Positions 1 through 6,520 of a stretch of 23,415 nt of DNA are shown piece after piece. The notes beneath the pieces were generated by a model. That model saw only the letters and a list, made by a program, of their open reading frames with translations. It searched no databases and was not told the origin of the DNA. This DNA comes from JBBTUF01 sp038063855 (GTDB lineage Bacteria > Patescibacteriota > Minisyncoccia > Ryanbacterales > GWA2-47-10b). How positions within the stretch are numbered: the stretch's first letter is position 1; every line of letters starts with the position of its first letter. The stretch is taken from the NCBI GenBank assembly GCA_038063855.1, contig JBBTUF010000049.1, forward strand, positions 1-23,415, in the 5' to 3' direction. The translations under genes and the position numbers were made by a program.

Positions 1-1
1 G

Positions 2-1477
2 TCCGATCTTATGGGTATTTTTACAAAGATTTGGGCGAATGTGTGGTCAAGCCGCATGGAGTATATTTTGAGCAATTGTGTGCTCGCACTACTTGATACG
101 CCGGGTACGACTCTGCTTGGGATTCCGCGAATTTTGGTTGATAAAGAATACCGACAAAAAATTATTCAAAATATTAAAGACCCAGTGGTGCGGGCATTTT
201 GGGTACAAGAATATGAGAGTTGGCGTGACCAATTTCGTAATGAGGCAATAGTGCCAATTCAAAATAAAGTTGGGCAGTTTTTGTCGACCGCATTTATACG
301 TAATATCGTAGGGCAACCAAAGAGTTCTTTTAATGTTTTTGATATTATGAACCAGCGGAAAATATTATTGGTAAATGTATCGAAGGGTCGTATTGGTGAG
401 GATAACGCACAATTATTGGGAGCGATGCTTATTACTAAAATTCAGTTGGCTGCGATGGAGCGAGTTCGTATTTCAGAGACGGAACGCAAAGATTTTTATT
501 TGTATGTTGATGAATTTCAAAATTTTGCAACTGAATCTTTTGCGTCAATTTTGTCAGAGGCACGAAAATACAGATTGAATCTTATTATTGCGCATCAATA
601 TGTTGGTCAGCTCGTTACTGAGACAACAACAAAGGTGCGCGATGCTGTGTTTGGCAACGTTGGTACCATGGTGGTGTTTCGAGTTGGCGCGACCGATGCC
701 GAATTTCTTGAAAATGAATTTATACCTGAGTTTGAAATTCAAGATCTTGTAAATATTCCAAACCATGCAATTTATATTAAACTAATGGTTAATGGTGTGA
801 CGTCGCGACCGTTTTCGGCACTTACCTTGCCAGCAAATCGGCTCGAAGGCTCGTCTGATCAGACAGCGATGATAATTGAGCATACGCGTCGCAACTATGC
901 ACGTTCTAGAGTAGAGGTTGAGGCCGATATTGAACGATGGAGTGGATTTTCAAATGATAGTGAAAATGGCGTTCATGGTCAAAATCGTACAGCGGTACGC
1001 ATGGGCATGCGAGATGATAAAGCAAAAAAAGAAGAGCGGTATACTGTAGATTGTTCGATTTGTGGTAAGCCGGCGCATGTTAATTTTAAGCCCGATGAGC
1101 GTAGGCCCGTGTATTGTTCAGACTGTCTTAAAAAAGTTCAAGCCGGCGAAATTATGCCAGCGGAAGCAAAGCCAATACCGGTGACTGAAAAGAAACAAGT
1201 AATTGAGCCTACGCAAGAAGAAAAGTTGGTCGTTGTTAAACCAAGTTTAGTAGAAGCGCCCATAGTCAATGAAAAATTAGCCCCAACTATTCGCGAAGGT
1301 TCGGTTGTTCAGAAGCCGGTGGGCGAAAAATCTCTTTCATTAAAAGACTTGCCAAAAGCGCCAGTTATTCAACCTCCGCGCCGTGGACCCGATATTATTG
1401 GTCTTAAAGATGCTCTCAAAATTGCACTCGCAGGTAAAGAAAAAGTATTAAAACCGGGAGAGTCGATTAAGTTTTAA
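2..1477 (+). CDS. TraG/TraD-like conjugative coupling ATPase, C-terminal part (5' end outside window)
   Basis: The frame is open to the left edge, so the N-terminal part with the Walker A motif lies outside the window. The visible part has a Walker B-like strand (YLYVDEFQNF, about residues 163-172 counted from the first in-window ATG at 11), followed by SEARKYRLNLIIAHQYVGQL. This is the pattern of the TraM-recognition/TraG-TraD C-terminal ATPase lobe of type IV secretion coupling proteins. A likely zinc ribbon follows (C348, C351, C369, C372), then a low-complexity Pro/Lys/Glu tail ending in KPGESIKF. Such ATPases are common as solo genes in Patescibacteria chromosomes; a DNA-transport role is inferred. 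No other T4SS gene is visible. It converges on efp with a 4-bp overlap of the stop codons. The family call is fairly sure, the role is not. Confidence 0.8.
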   Translation, partial: SDLMGIFTKIWANVWSSRMEYILSNCVLALLDTPGTTLLGIPRILVDKEYRQKIIQNIKDPVVRAFWVQEYESWRDQFRNEAIVPIQNKVGQFLSTAFIRNIVGQPKSSFNVFDIMNQRKILLVNVSKGRIGEDNAQLLGAMLITKIQLAAMERVRISETERKDFYLYVDEFQNFATESFASILSEARKYRLNLIIAHQYVGQLVTETTTKVRDAVFGNVGTMVVFRVGATDAEFLENEFIPEFEIQDLVNIPNHAIYIKLMVNGVTSRPFSALTLPANRLEGSSDQTAMIIEHTRRNYARSRVEVEADIERWSGFSNDSENGVHGQNRTAVRMGMRDDKAKKEERYTVDCSICGKPAHVNFKPDERRPVYCSDCLKKVQAGEIMPAEAKPIPVTEKKQVIEPTQEEKLVVVKPSLVEAPIVNEKLAPTIREGSVVQKPVGEKSLSLKDLPKAPVIQPPRRGPDIIGLKDALKIALAGKEKVLKPGESIKF

Positions 1478-2043
1478 TTTTTTTCTACTCGCTCGACGTA
1501 GTCGCCGGTTTCGGTGTTCACTTTGATAATATCGCCTTCGTTTATAAAGAGCGGTGCGTTTACTTTTGTGCCAGTCTCCAATATGACTTCTTTGGATCCT
1601 CCTTGGGCGCTATCGCCGCGGATTCCGGGAGGCGCTTCAATTACTTTAAAATCCATTTTGACTGGAATATCGACATTGATAATCTCATCGTTAAAAACGT
1701 TGAGACTGACTTCCGTGTTTGGTATCAGGAAATGAATAGAGTTTCCTAAAAAATCTTCTTTGAGCATAAAGCGGTTTTTTGGGTCGCCCGATTTATGAAA
1801 CCAACATTCGCCTTTTCGGGCGTATAAAAATATTGCTTTTTCGCGATCAATTTCAGCTTCTTTAAACGATTCATTTTGATGAAACGTGCGGTTAAGAATT
1901 TTGCCTGTTTTAATATTTTTAATTTTTGTTTGCGCCACCGGTTTACGCTGTTGCATGCGTAAAAAATTATACTCAAGTACTTTGTAGGGTTCGCCATCGA
2001 GTACAAATATTATGCCAGAACGAAGCTCAGAATACGATAACAT
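1474..2043 (-). CDS. efp: Translation elongation factor P
   Basis: EF-P rescues ribosomes stalled at proline stretches. The 189-aa product from ATG 2043 has the usual three-domain length and the C-terminal family signature (GDIIKVNTETGDYVERV). The frame can be extended upstream to 2079, but the start at 2043 (MLSYSELRSG) fits family alignments and sits 7 nt after a -10 box, so the extension is probably not translated. The domain I tip that carries the modified lysine in E. coli (PGKG) reads LRMQQRKPV here: glutamine aligns with the modified lysine, with Arg and Lys just after it. I recall this MQQRKPV-type tip from other Patescibacteria. The gene is divergent from gatB, with a shared inverted repeat between them. 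Confidence 0.95.
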   Translation of the reverse strand: MLSYSELRSGIIFVLDGEPYKVLEYNFLRMQQRKPVAQTKIKNIKTGKILNRTFHQNESFKEAEIDREKAIFLYARKGECWFHKSGDPKNRFMLKEDFLGNSIHFLIPNTEVSLNVFNDEIINVDIPVKMDFKVIEAPPGIRGDSAQGGSKEVILETGTKVNAPLFINEGDIIKVNTETGDYVERVEKN

Positions 2044-2050
2044 GTTGCTC

Positions 2051-2079
2051 AGTATACCCAAATGAGCCTTTTTGTGCAA
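2051..2079 (-). promoter_or_regulatory. efp promoter, predicted leaderless
   Basis: On the minus strand TTGCAC (2074-2079) and TATACT (2051-2056) are separated by exactly 17 nt. Only 7 nt lie between the -10 and the ATG at 2043, so the transcript should begin at or beside the start codon. No Shine-Dalgarno sequence is present. The -35 lies in one arm of the inverted repeat shared with gatB. Confidence 0.7.
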
Positions 2080-2182
2080 CCCCGCACCAATTCTATTTTT
2101 CTATTCATGATAGTCTTTTTTCAAAGATTATTCACTTATATGAGAAGAATAAATGATTTACAAAATTGGTGCGGGGTGCAAC
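2074..2182. repeat. Inverted repeat across the efp-gatB divergent region
   Basis: CCCCGCACCAATT at 2080-2092 is the exact reverse complement of AATTGGTGCGGGG at 2164-2176. With a one-base bulge the match continues into the flanking TGCA. The arms are about 70 nt apart, so each gene has the same AATTGGTGCGGGGT(T)GCA sequence, in the same orientation, just upstream of its start. It could be a shared regulator site or a long-range hairpin. Confidence 0.6.
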
Positions 2183-2192
2183 ACTAAAATAT

Positions 2193-3647
2193 ATGAAGTA
2201 CGAGCCGGTTATTGGTCTTGAAATCCATTCAGAGCTTTCCACTAAAAGCAAAATGTTTTGTTCGTCAGTAAACGATTCTGACGAGTCGCGTCCCAACACA
2301 AATATATGCCCGGTATGCATGGGGCATCCCGGAACGTTGCCAGTAGCAAATTCTGAAGCAATTAAAAAAGTAATTCAAGTCGGGCTTGCTCTTGGCAGTA
2401 CGATCCCAGATAAAAGCCAATTTGATCGAAAAAATTATTTTTATCCAGATTTGCCAAAGGGATATCAAATATCACAATATGAACATCCTTTAGTAGAGGG
2501 TGGTTCTGTAATACTTGCGTCTGGGAAGCGGGTCCGTATTACACGAGTACATCTTGAGGAGGATACGGGCAGTTTAACGCATGATAAAGAAGGTAACTCT
2601 CTAGTTGACTTTAATCGAGCAGGTATACCACTTATGGAGCTTGTGACTGAGCCTGATCTACGAAATGCGCGTGAGGCACGTGAGACCGCTGAAGAATTGC
2701 GTCTCATTTTTCAATATGTCGGCGCATCGCATGCTCGCATGGAAAGAGGAGAAATGCGCATCGAGGCCAATATTTCAATTCGCCCGATGGGTGAGGAAAA
2801 ATTTGGTACCAAAGTAGAAGTCAAAAACATCAATTCATTTAAATCTGTTGAGCGAGCCATCGAATTCGAAATTAAGAGGCAAGAGGAATTAATAGAGTCG
2901 GGCGGAGTTGTTTCGCAAGAGACGCGGGGGTGGGATGAGGTTGCAGGTAAAACCGTATCACAACGTAAGAAAGAGTCTGCGCATGATTATCGCTACTTTC
3001 CAGAGCCTGATTTGCCACCGCAAGATCTTACTAGCTTGCGAGAAGTCTTAAAGCATACGTTACCTGAATTACCTCAACAAAAGCGTGATCGATTTCGCAA
3101 AGAATTTGGCATTGATAACGAGGCTGTAGAGGTTTTTATATACAATAAAAAAATGGCAGAGTTTTTTGAAAATAGTGTTTCTGAGCTCGATGAGTGGATT
3201 AGTACGAATCATGCAAAAAATCCAAATGCGATATATAAACTTTTTTGCAACTATTTGCTTTCCGATGTAATGCATGTGCTTGACGAGAAAATTCTAACAA
3301 TAGAGACCATGAAGCTTGATCCCGAAAATTTTGCAGAACTCATTGTGCTTATTGCAGAAAATAAAATATCATCGCGTGCGGCAAAAGATTTGCTCTCGCA
3401 TATGATTGAGCACGGTGGAGATCCGACTGAAATTGCGCGCGATAAAGATATGTTTCAATCAAGCGATGCAGGCGAGCTAGAAGCGGCAGTCAAACTAGTA
3501 ATTCAAGATAACGAATCGGCCGTTTTAGAATACAGAGGTGGCAAACAAGGTGCTTTGCAATTTCTTGTCGGCCAAACTATGAAGCATATGCGCGGTAAAG
3601 GAAATCCCCAGATAATTGGCGATTTATTAAAAAAGGAGTTATTGTAA
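2193..3647 (+). CDS. gatB: Aspartyl/glutamyl-tRNA(Asn/Gln) amidotransferase subunit B
   Basis: GatB is the kinase/tRNA-binding subunit of GatCAB, which converts misacylated Glu-tRNA(Gln) or Asp-tRNA(Asn) to the amide form. Family motifs are present in order: EPVIGLEIHSEL near the N-terminus, NICPVCMGHPGTLP, NRAGIPLMELVTEPDL, VEVKNINSFKSVERAI, DYRYFPEPDLPP, and a YqeY-like tail with GALQFLVGQTMKHMRGKG. The product is 484 aa, full length. Start chosen at 2193 (MKYEPVIGLEIH); the frame can be extended to a TTG at 2166 but that part is not family-like. The N-terminal zinc knuckle reads FCSS...CPVC, so one of the usual four cysteines is serine. A weak promoter fits the leaderless layout: TTTACA 2157-2162, 17 nt, AACACT 2180-2185, 7 nt, ATG. 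gatA and gatC are not in the window. Confidence 0.96.
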   Translation: MKYEPVIGLEIHSELSTKSKMFCSSVNDSDESRPNTNICPVCMGHPGTLPVANSEAIKKVIQVGLALGSTIPDKSQFDRKNYFYPDLPKGYQISQYEHPLVEGGSVILASGKRVRITRVHLEEDTGSLTHDKEGNSLVDFNRAGIPLMELVTEPDLRNAREARETAEELRLIFQYVGASHARMERGEMRIEANISIRPMGEEKFGTKVEVKNINSFKSVERAIEFEIKRQEELIESGGVVSQETRGWDEVAGKTVSQRKKESAHDYRYFPEPDLPPQDLTSLREVLKHTLPELPQQKRDRFRKEFGIDNEAVEVFIYNKKMAEFFENSVSELDEWISTNHAKNPNAIYKLFCNYLLSDVMHVLDEKILTIETMKLDPENFAELIVLIAENKISSRAAKDLLSHMIEHGGDPTEIARDKDMFQSSDAGELEAAVKLVIQDNESAVLEYRGGKQGALQFLVGQTMKHMRGKGNPQIIGDLLKKELL

Positions 3648-3651
3648 TATT

Positions 3652-3987
3652 ATGAAGATTTATGCAAGATATGTTGTTGCTTCATTGGATGCTTTTTTAG
3701 TATTATTTTATTTTTTAAAATTAGAATCTCATGTTACTTTTCAGGATTTTATTAATAATCCTCAAGAAGGAGTCTTCGTTTTTATAACAATTTTTGCTAG
3801 TTACTTCCTCTGGAAGAGAGTATCTATATTGAAAGGCTGGCCGTTTAAAATCCCACACTTCGTTGAAGAAAACTTGTCATTGTTATTGTTAATGCAATTA
3901 TTGCATATAGTTCTCATTGGTGTTATTTATGTTGGTGTAATGTTTGGGTTTTATTTTATTGCTTGGAGTATCGTAGGTTTTAGTTAA
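3652..3987 (+). CDS. Small membrane protein of unknown function
   Basis: The 111-aa product is strongly hydrophobic, with about three predicted membrane spans (residues about 7-25, 42-55 and 75-108) and a short charged segment (WKRVSILKGWPFKIPHF) between the second and third. I recognise no family. It begins 4 nt after the gatB stop; AAGGAG inside the gatB end is about 13 nt from the ATG, so translational coupling is likely. Aromatic and isoleucine content is high, as in other AT-rich small membrane ORFs here. Confidence 0.6.
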   Translation: MKIYARYVVASLDAFLVLFYFLKLESHVTFQDFINNPQEGVFVFITIFASYFLWKRVSILKGWPFKIPHFVEENLSLLLLMQLLHIVLIGVIYVGVMFGFYFIAWSIVGFS

Positions 3988-3997
3988 AATCACTAGG

Positions 3998-4020
3998 ACT
4001 TGGACGTGAAATGTCCAAGT
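3998..4020. repeat. TTGGAC-type palindrome beside the miaA tail remnant
   Basis: ACTTGGAC (3998-4005) and GTCCAAGT (4013-4020) form a perfect 8-bp stem with a 7-nt loop. It lies between the stop of the 111-aa gene and the minus-strand stop of the miaA remnant. The TTGGAC...GTCCAA core resembles the palindromes around the transposase at 17.6-18.3 kb, but the loop differs and the tie is tentative. It could be a weak terminator for either strand, although no U-tract follows. Confidence 0.5.
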
Positions 4021-4030
4021 TGCTGGTACT

Positions 4031-4130
4031 TTAGTTGAGAAAATCTTTAACTAATTTTTCTGCTTCTTTCGATGTGCCAATCAATTACACGTCTTTTATT
4101 TTTTGAAGTAGGTGAGTTGGCGGTTTTTGT
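4031..4130 (-). pseudogene. Decayed second copy of the miaA 3' end
   Basis: On the minus strand this repeats the last ~32 codons of miaA (4900-5000). The RQLTYFKK block is identical over 24 nt, and the end reads SKEAEKLVKDFLN-stop against SAHEAERLVKDFLN-stop in the intact gene. One A is missing from the poly-A run after the RQLTYF codons, which shifts the frame, and an in-frame TAA replaces a His codon. In the conserved tail most differences are synonymous (GCC/GCA, GAG/GAA, CTC/TTA, TTA/CTC), so the copy diverged as a working coding sequence before it decayed. No promoter or gene follows it on this strand. Confidence 0.85.
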
Positions 4131-4171
4131 CGAATTTAGTCTTCATCCAGTGTAAGACATTATCAAACACA

Positions 4172-4211
4172 AAAGTAACGTATATTTGCGGTCGCAATTA
4201 TACGTTACTTT
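4172..4211. promoter_or_regulatory. Large palindrome downstream of the PaaX/Cas2-like gene
   Basis: AAAGTAACGTATA (4172-4184) pairs perfectly with TATACGTTACTTT (4199-4211). Inside it TTGCG (4186-4190) and CGCAA (4193-4197) also pair, leaving a 2-nt centre. Over 25 positions (4181-4205) it matches the promoter region of the neighbouring gene (4839-4863) at 20. It may be an operator, the end of a small mobile unit, or the minus-strand terminator of miaA/paaX; the T-rich edge lies mostly within the stem. Confidence 0.6.
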
Positions 4212-4249
4212 CTTATGTATAAAACCACAGATAATATAATGTTGTCTCG

Positions 4250-4828
4250 TTATAGTAGTTTAAAGTGTTTCTTGAGATCGAGCTCGTTGTCGATGTGGTC
4301 TGCAAGAAGAAATCGTACATACGGTCTAAGCGAAAATAATTCAATAATAAAATCAACTTCGTTTTTACACTCAAACGGATATATCCAGACGCTTTTTTGA
4401 AATTGGCAGAAGCCGAGTTTTTTTAATGCGTTTGAAAGTGCATTGCGCGCCTTCTTTTGACGTTCGGGTATGTCGAAAAGGACTACGCGCCATTTGTGAT
4501 CCCATTTATTCATTTTGCTAATTTGCATCTCGTCGATTTGATATGTCATTGCGCGAGTTTTTCCGTTGTCCGTAAGAATCATTGTTACTGATCCATCGGG
4601 GTTATCTTTTGCGTCAAGCAGTTTTGCTCGGTAGAGTTGCCGAATAGTCCTATGAAGCGCCCGATCGTTAATTGTTTTCCATGCTTTTTTCGCGTTTTTC
4701 AGTGTGCGGGAGTATTTATCAGGTGAGTGGGTAAGCCCCAATATCACTCCTGTCGCGAGAAGAAGTAGAACCTTTTCGCCAACAGGTCCAACACGAGCCT
4801 GCCGTGACTCATTTGTATGGCGTTTCAT
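4250..4828 (-). CDS. PaaX-like winged-helix protein with C-terminal Cas2-like ferredoxin fold
   Basis: The 192-aa product has an N-terminal winged-helix-like part (about residues 15-100: TINDRALHRTIRQLYRAKLL, then a wing with DGSVTMILTDNG). A Cas2/PaaX-C-type domain follows (about 113-180), with WRVVLFDIPERQKKAR and GFCQFQKSVWIYPFEC. Patescibacteria encode many such proteins, often labelled PaaX family or Cas2. No cas1, other cas gene or repeat array is present, so I favour a transcriptional repressor over a CRISPR role. It lies between the functional miaA 3' end and a decayed second miaA 3' end, and has its own strong promoter overlapping an imperfect palindrome. That fits an autoregulated, recently inserted cargo gene. 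Confidence 0.8.
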   Translation of the reverse strand: MKRHTNESRQARVGPVGEKVLLLLATGVILGLTHSPDKYSRTLKNAKKAWKTINDRALHRTIRQLYRAKLLDAKDNPDGSVTMILTDNGKTRAMTYQIDEMQISKMNKWDHKWRVVLFDIPERQKKARNALSNALKKLGFCQFQKSVWIYPFECKNEVDFIIELFSLRPYVRFLLADHIDNELDLKKHFKLL

Positions 4829-4836
4829 TAAATGCC

Positions 4837-4866
4837 ATTATAAATACGATCGCACTTATACGTCAA
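4837..4866 (-). promoter_or_regulatory. Promoter and probable operator of the PaaX/Cas2-like gene
   Basis: On the minus strand TTGACG (4861-4866), an 18-nt spacer and TATAAT (4837-4842) precede the ATG by 8 nt. An imperfect palindrome centred on GATC (TATAAATAC-GATC-GCACTTATA) covers the spacer and part of the -10. The block 4839-4863 matches the palindrome downstream of the gene at 20 of 25 positions. This is the layout expected for autorepression. Confidence 0.7.
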
Positions 4867-4899
4867 GTTCTCTGACTTTAATCTTAAATCTTGATTCTC

Positions 4900-5787
4900 T
4901 TAGTTTAAAAAATCTTTAACGAGACGCTCGGCTTCGTGAGCGGAATTTACCCAGTGTACGTTTTCCATTTTTTTGAAGTAGGTGAGTTGGCGTTTTGCGT
5001 AATGCCAAATTTCTGTGTCGGTACGCGCAATCATTTCTTCGCGGGTCATTTTGCCTTGTAAGTATAGTGCTACGTATTTGTAATCGAGCACGAGCTCCTC
5101 AAATCGACGCCATGGAAGTTTTTGATTTTTGTGAAGCTTTTCTACCTCTTCAACAAGGCCTTCCTTAAGCCAGCCCATAAGACGTTTGGTTATTTTTTTG
5201 CGAAGGACCGTTGGATTTGTTTTGATGCCAATAATGAGCGAATCAAAACGATGTTTTTTTATGAGGCTTGGCATCCAGCCAACTGCTTTTATAATTTCAA
5301 TTGAGCGAATAATTCTACGGCGGTTGTTCGGGTCTATCGTTGACGCACGATGCGGATCAAGCTTTGCAAGTGTTTTAAACAACACAGCTGTTTGTTGTTT
5401 TTCTAATTTTTCACGCAAATCCCAGTTGGGTGGGATCTGTGGATATGAGGCGCCATATAAAATAGCGTCAATATAAAAACCAGTGCCACCTGCAATTATT
5501 GGTAATGTACCACGCGAATATATATCAGCGATTATTTTTTCTGCCGCAATTCTATATTCATCAACGGTGAATATTTTTTTTGGGCTTACAATATCAATGC
5601 AGTAATGCGGTATCCCATGCATTTCAGTATGCGTAATTTTGCCGGTGCCGATATCAAGCCCTGTGTAAATCTGCCGTGAGTCGGCAGAAATAATTTCGCC
5701 ATTAAATTTTTGAGCCATGCGTACCGCAAGCGCTGACTTGCCGGAAGCGGTTGACCCTACAATAGCGATGATACGTGGTCTTGCCAT
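4900..5787 (-). CDS. miaA: tRNA dimethylallyltransferase
   Basis: MiaA adds the dimethylallyl group from DMAPP to A37 of tRNAs that read U-starting codons. The 295-aa product has the P-loop GSTASGKS (11-18), the catalytic-region DSRQIY (D36), GTGFYIDAIL, RRIIRSIEI, and the C-terminal YAKRQLTYF element near the end of the protein; the length is normal. The start at 5787 is 7 nt after a putative -10. The last ~32 codons recur, diverged and frameshifted, at 4031-4130 beyond the PaaX/Cas2-like gene, so the present 3' end may have arrived with that cargo. Confidence 0.95.
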   Translation of the reverse strand: MARPRIIAIVGSTASGKSALAVRMAQKFNGEIISADSRQIYTGLDIGTGKITHTEMHGIPHYCIDIVSPKKIFTVDEYRIAAEKIIADIYSRGTLPIIAGGTGFYIDAILYGASYPQIPPNWDLREKLEKQQTAVLFKTLAKLDPHRASTIDPNNRRRIIRSIEIIKAVGWMPSLIKKHRFDSLIIGIKTNPTVLRKKITKRLMGWLKEGLVEEVEKLHKNQKLPWRRFEELVLDYKYVALYLQGKMTREEMIARTDTEIWHYAKRQLTYFKKMENVHWVNSAHEAERLVKDFLN

Positions 5788-5809
5788 ATTGCGTACTTTA
5801 TCGTATAAT
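5781..5809 (+). promoter_or_regulatory. Promoter of the LysM protein gene
   Basis: TTGCCA (5781-5786), a 17-nt spacer and a perfect TATAAT (5804-5809). The predicted start near 5816 gives a leader of about 45 nt with a strong Shine-Dalgarno GGGAGGGAG (5848-5856) five nucleotides from the ATG. The -35 overlaps the miaA start codon, so the divergent genes share promoter DNA. Confidence 0.75.
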
Positions 5810-5823
5810 CGTTACGGATTCAA
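5795..5823 (-). promoter_or_regulatory. miaA promoter, predicted leaderless
   Basis: On the minus strand TTGAAT (5818-5823), a 17-nt spacer and TAAAGT (5795-5800) precede the miaA ATG by exactly 7 nt, the same geometry as efp. Both hexamers match consensus at four of six bases, so the support is mainly positional. Confidence 0.5.
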
Positions 5824-5861
5824 ATCATTCTTTCAAATAGCACTCCAGGGAGGGAGAAATA

Positions 5862-6467
5862 ATGATCGCACGATACATTATGAACTTTGCTGTTTTGTTG
5901 TGTTTTGTAAGCGTAGCGCCCTGTTTCGCAAAGGATTACAGCGTGAAGGAGGGCGATTCGGTATCGGTCATTTTGCAGAAATATCGTCTCACCGAGGCCG
6001 ATTTGAAAACTGCAAACCCTGCAAAGAGGGATTGGCCGAATTTGCATAATTCCGAGAAGCTTGAGATCCCGTACTTGAGTCCAGTCGAAGTTCGGGCGCA
6101 AGATGCAGAGCAGATCGCACTTCAAGAAGATCTCGCAAAAGCTCTCGAGAACATTGGTAATCTCACACGAGAACGTGATAGCGCACGCGGAGAAAGCGCT
6201 TCTTGGCAGAGCAAATACGAAGTAGCCGAACCGGTTGCTCGATCCGCGGTAGCATTTCGGAAAGACTTTTGGGAGACCGCGATAGTATTCAGTATTATCT
6301 TGGTTGCATTCGTGATCTACATTTTTTCTCTGAAAGGAAGTTTACGCATTGAGCGCAAGGCGAAGGATCGATTCCGTAGGGAAAGTGAGCGTCAAAAAGG
6401 GGAGATACTTTCTCAACGAAGATTGAATCCAGATCAGCCGTCTAAGCGAGTAGCTCAACTGAAGTAA
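5862..6467 (+). CDS. LysM-domain protein with coiled coil and C-terminal membrane anchor
   Basis: The 201-aa product starts with a hydrophobic signal-like segment (residues 1-23). It continues with one LysM-like domain (about 26-71: DYSVKEGDSVSVILQKYRL ... EKLEIP), a charged helix likely to form a coiled coil (about 80-118), a membrane span (about 138-157) and a basic tail. LysM domains bind peptidoglycan, so a cell-wall-associated role is inferred. The start is fixed by the Shine-Dalgarno at 5848-5856. Unlike most genes here it has a leader plus Shine-Dalgarno, its own strong terminator, and a sequence that looks richer in G+C than the small AT-rich ORFs nearby. Recent acquisition is possible. 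Confidence 0.75.
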   Translation: MIARYIMNFAVLLCFVSVAPCFAKDYSVKEGDSVSVILQKYRLTEADLKTANPAKRDWPNLHNSEKLEIPYLSPVEVRAQDAEQIALQEDLAKALENIGNLTRERDSARGESASWQSKYEVAEPVARSAVAFRKDFWETAIVFSIILVAFVIYIFSLKGSLRIERKAKDRFRRESERQKGEILSQRRLNPDQPSKRVAQLK

Positions 6468-6489
6468 ACTGTAAATACCCAAACATCTC

Positions 6490-6520
6490 GCCCCGACGGC
6501 GTACCGTCGGGGCATTTTTT
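6490..6520 (+). terminator. Intrinsic terminator of the LysM gene
   Basis: GCCCCGACGG (6490-6499) pairs perfectly with CCGTCGGGGC (6504-6513) around a 4-nt CGTA loop, followed by ATTTTTT. The T-tract overlaps the minus-strand thrS stop codon. The T-run is on the plus strand only, so this terminates the LysM transcript. Confidence 0.92.

Noticed and set aside
2166..2192. TTG start extending gatB by nine codons
   Set aside because: The extra residues are not GatB-like and come from the inverted repeat; the ATG at 2193 starts the conserved MKYEPVIGLEIH.
4131..4249. A further gene in the space downstream of the PaaX/Cas2-like gene
   Set aside because: Only the large palindrome and short frames without motifs are present; the 61-aa frame starting at 4215 reads antisense into the PaaX-like gene.
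4250..4828. cas2 gene of a CRISPR-Cas locus
   Set aside because: No repeat array, cas1 or effector in the window. The N-terminal winged-helix-like part and operator-like palindromes suit a PaaX-like regulator better.
5717..6049. 110-aa plus-strand ORF spanning the miaA start and the LysM gene
   Set aside because: Overlaps two supported genes in other frames, runs through both promoters, and has no Shine-Dalgarno or recognisable motif.
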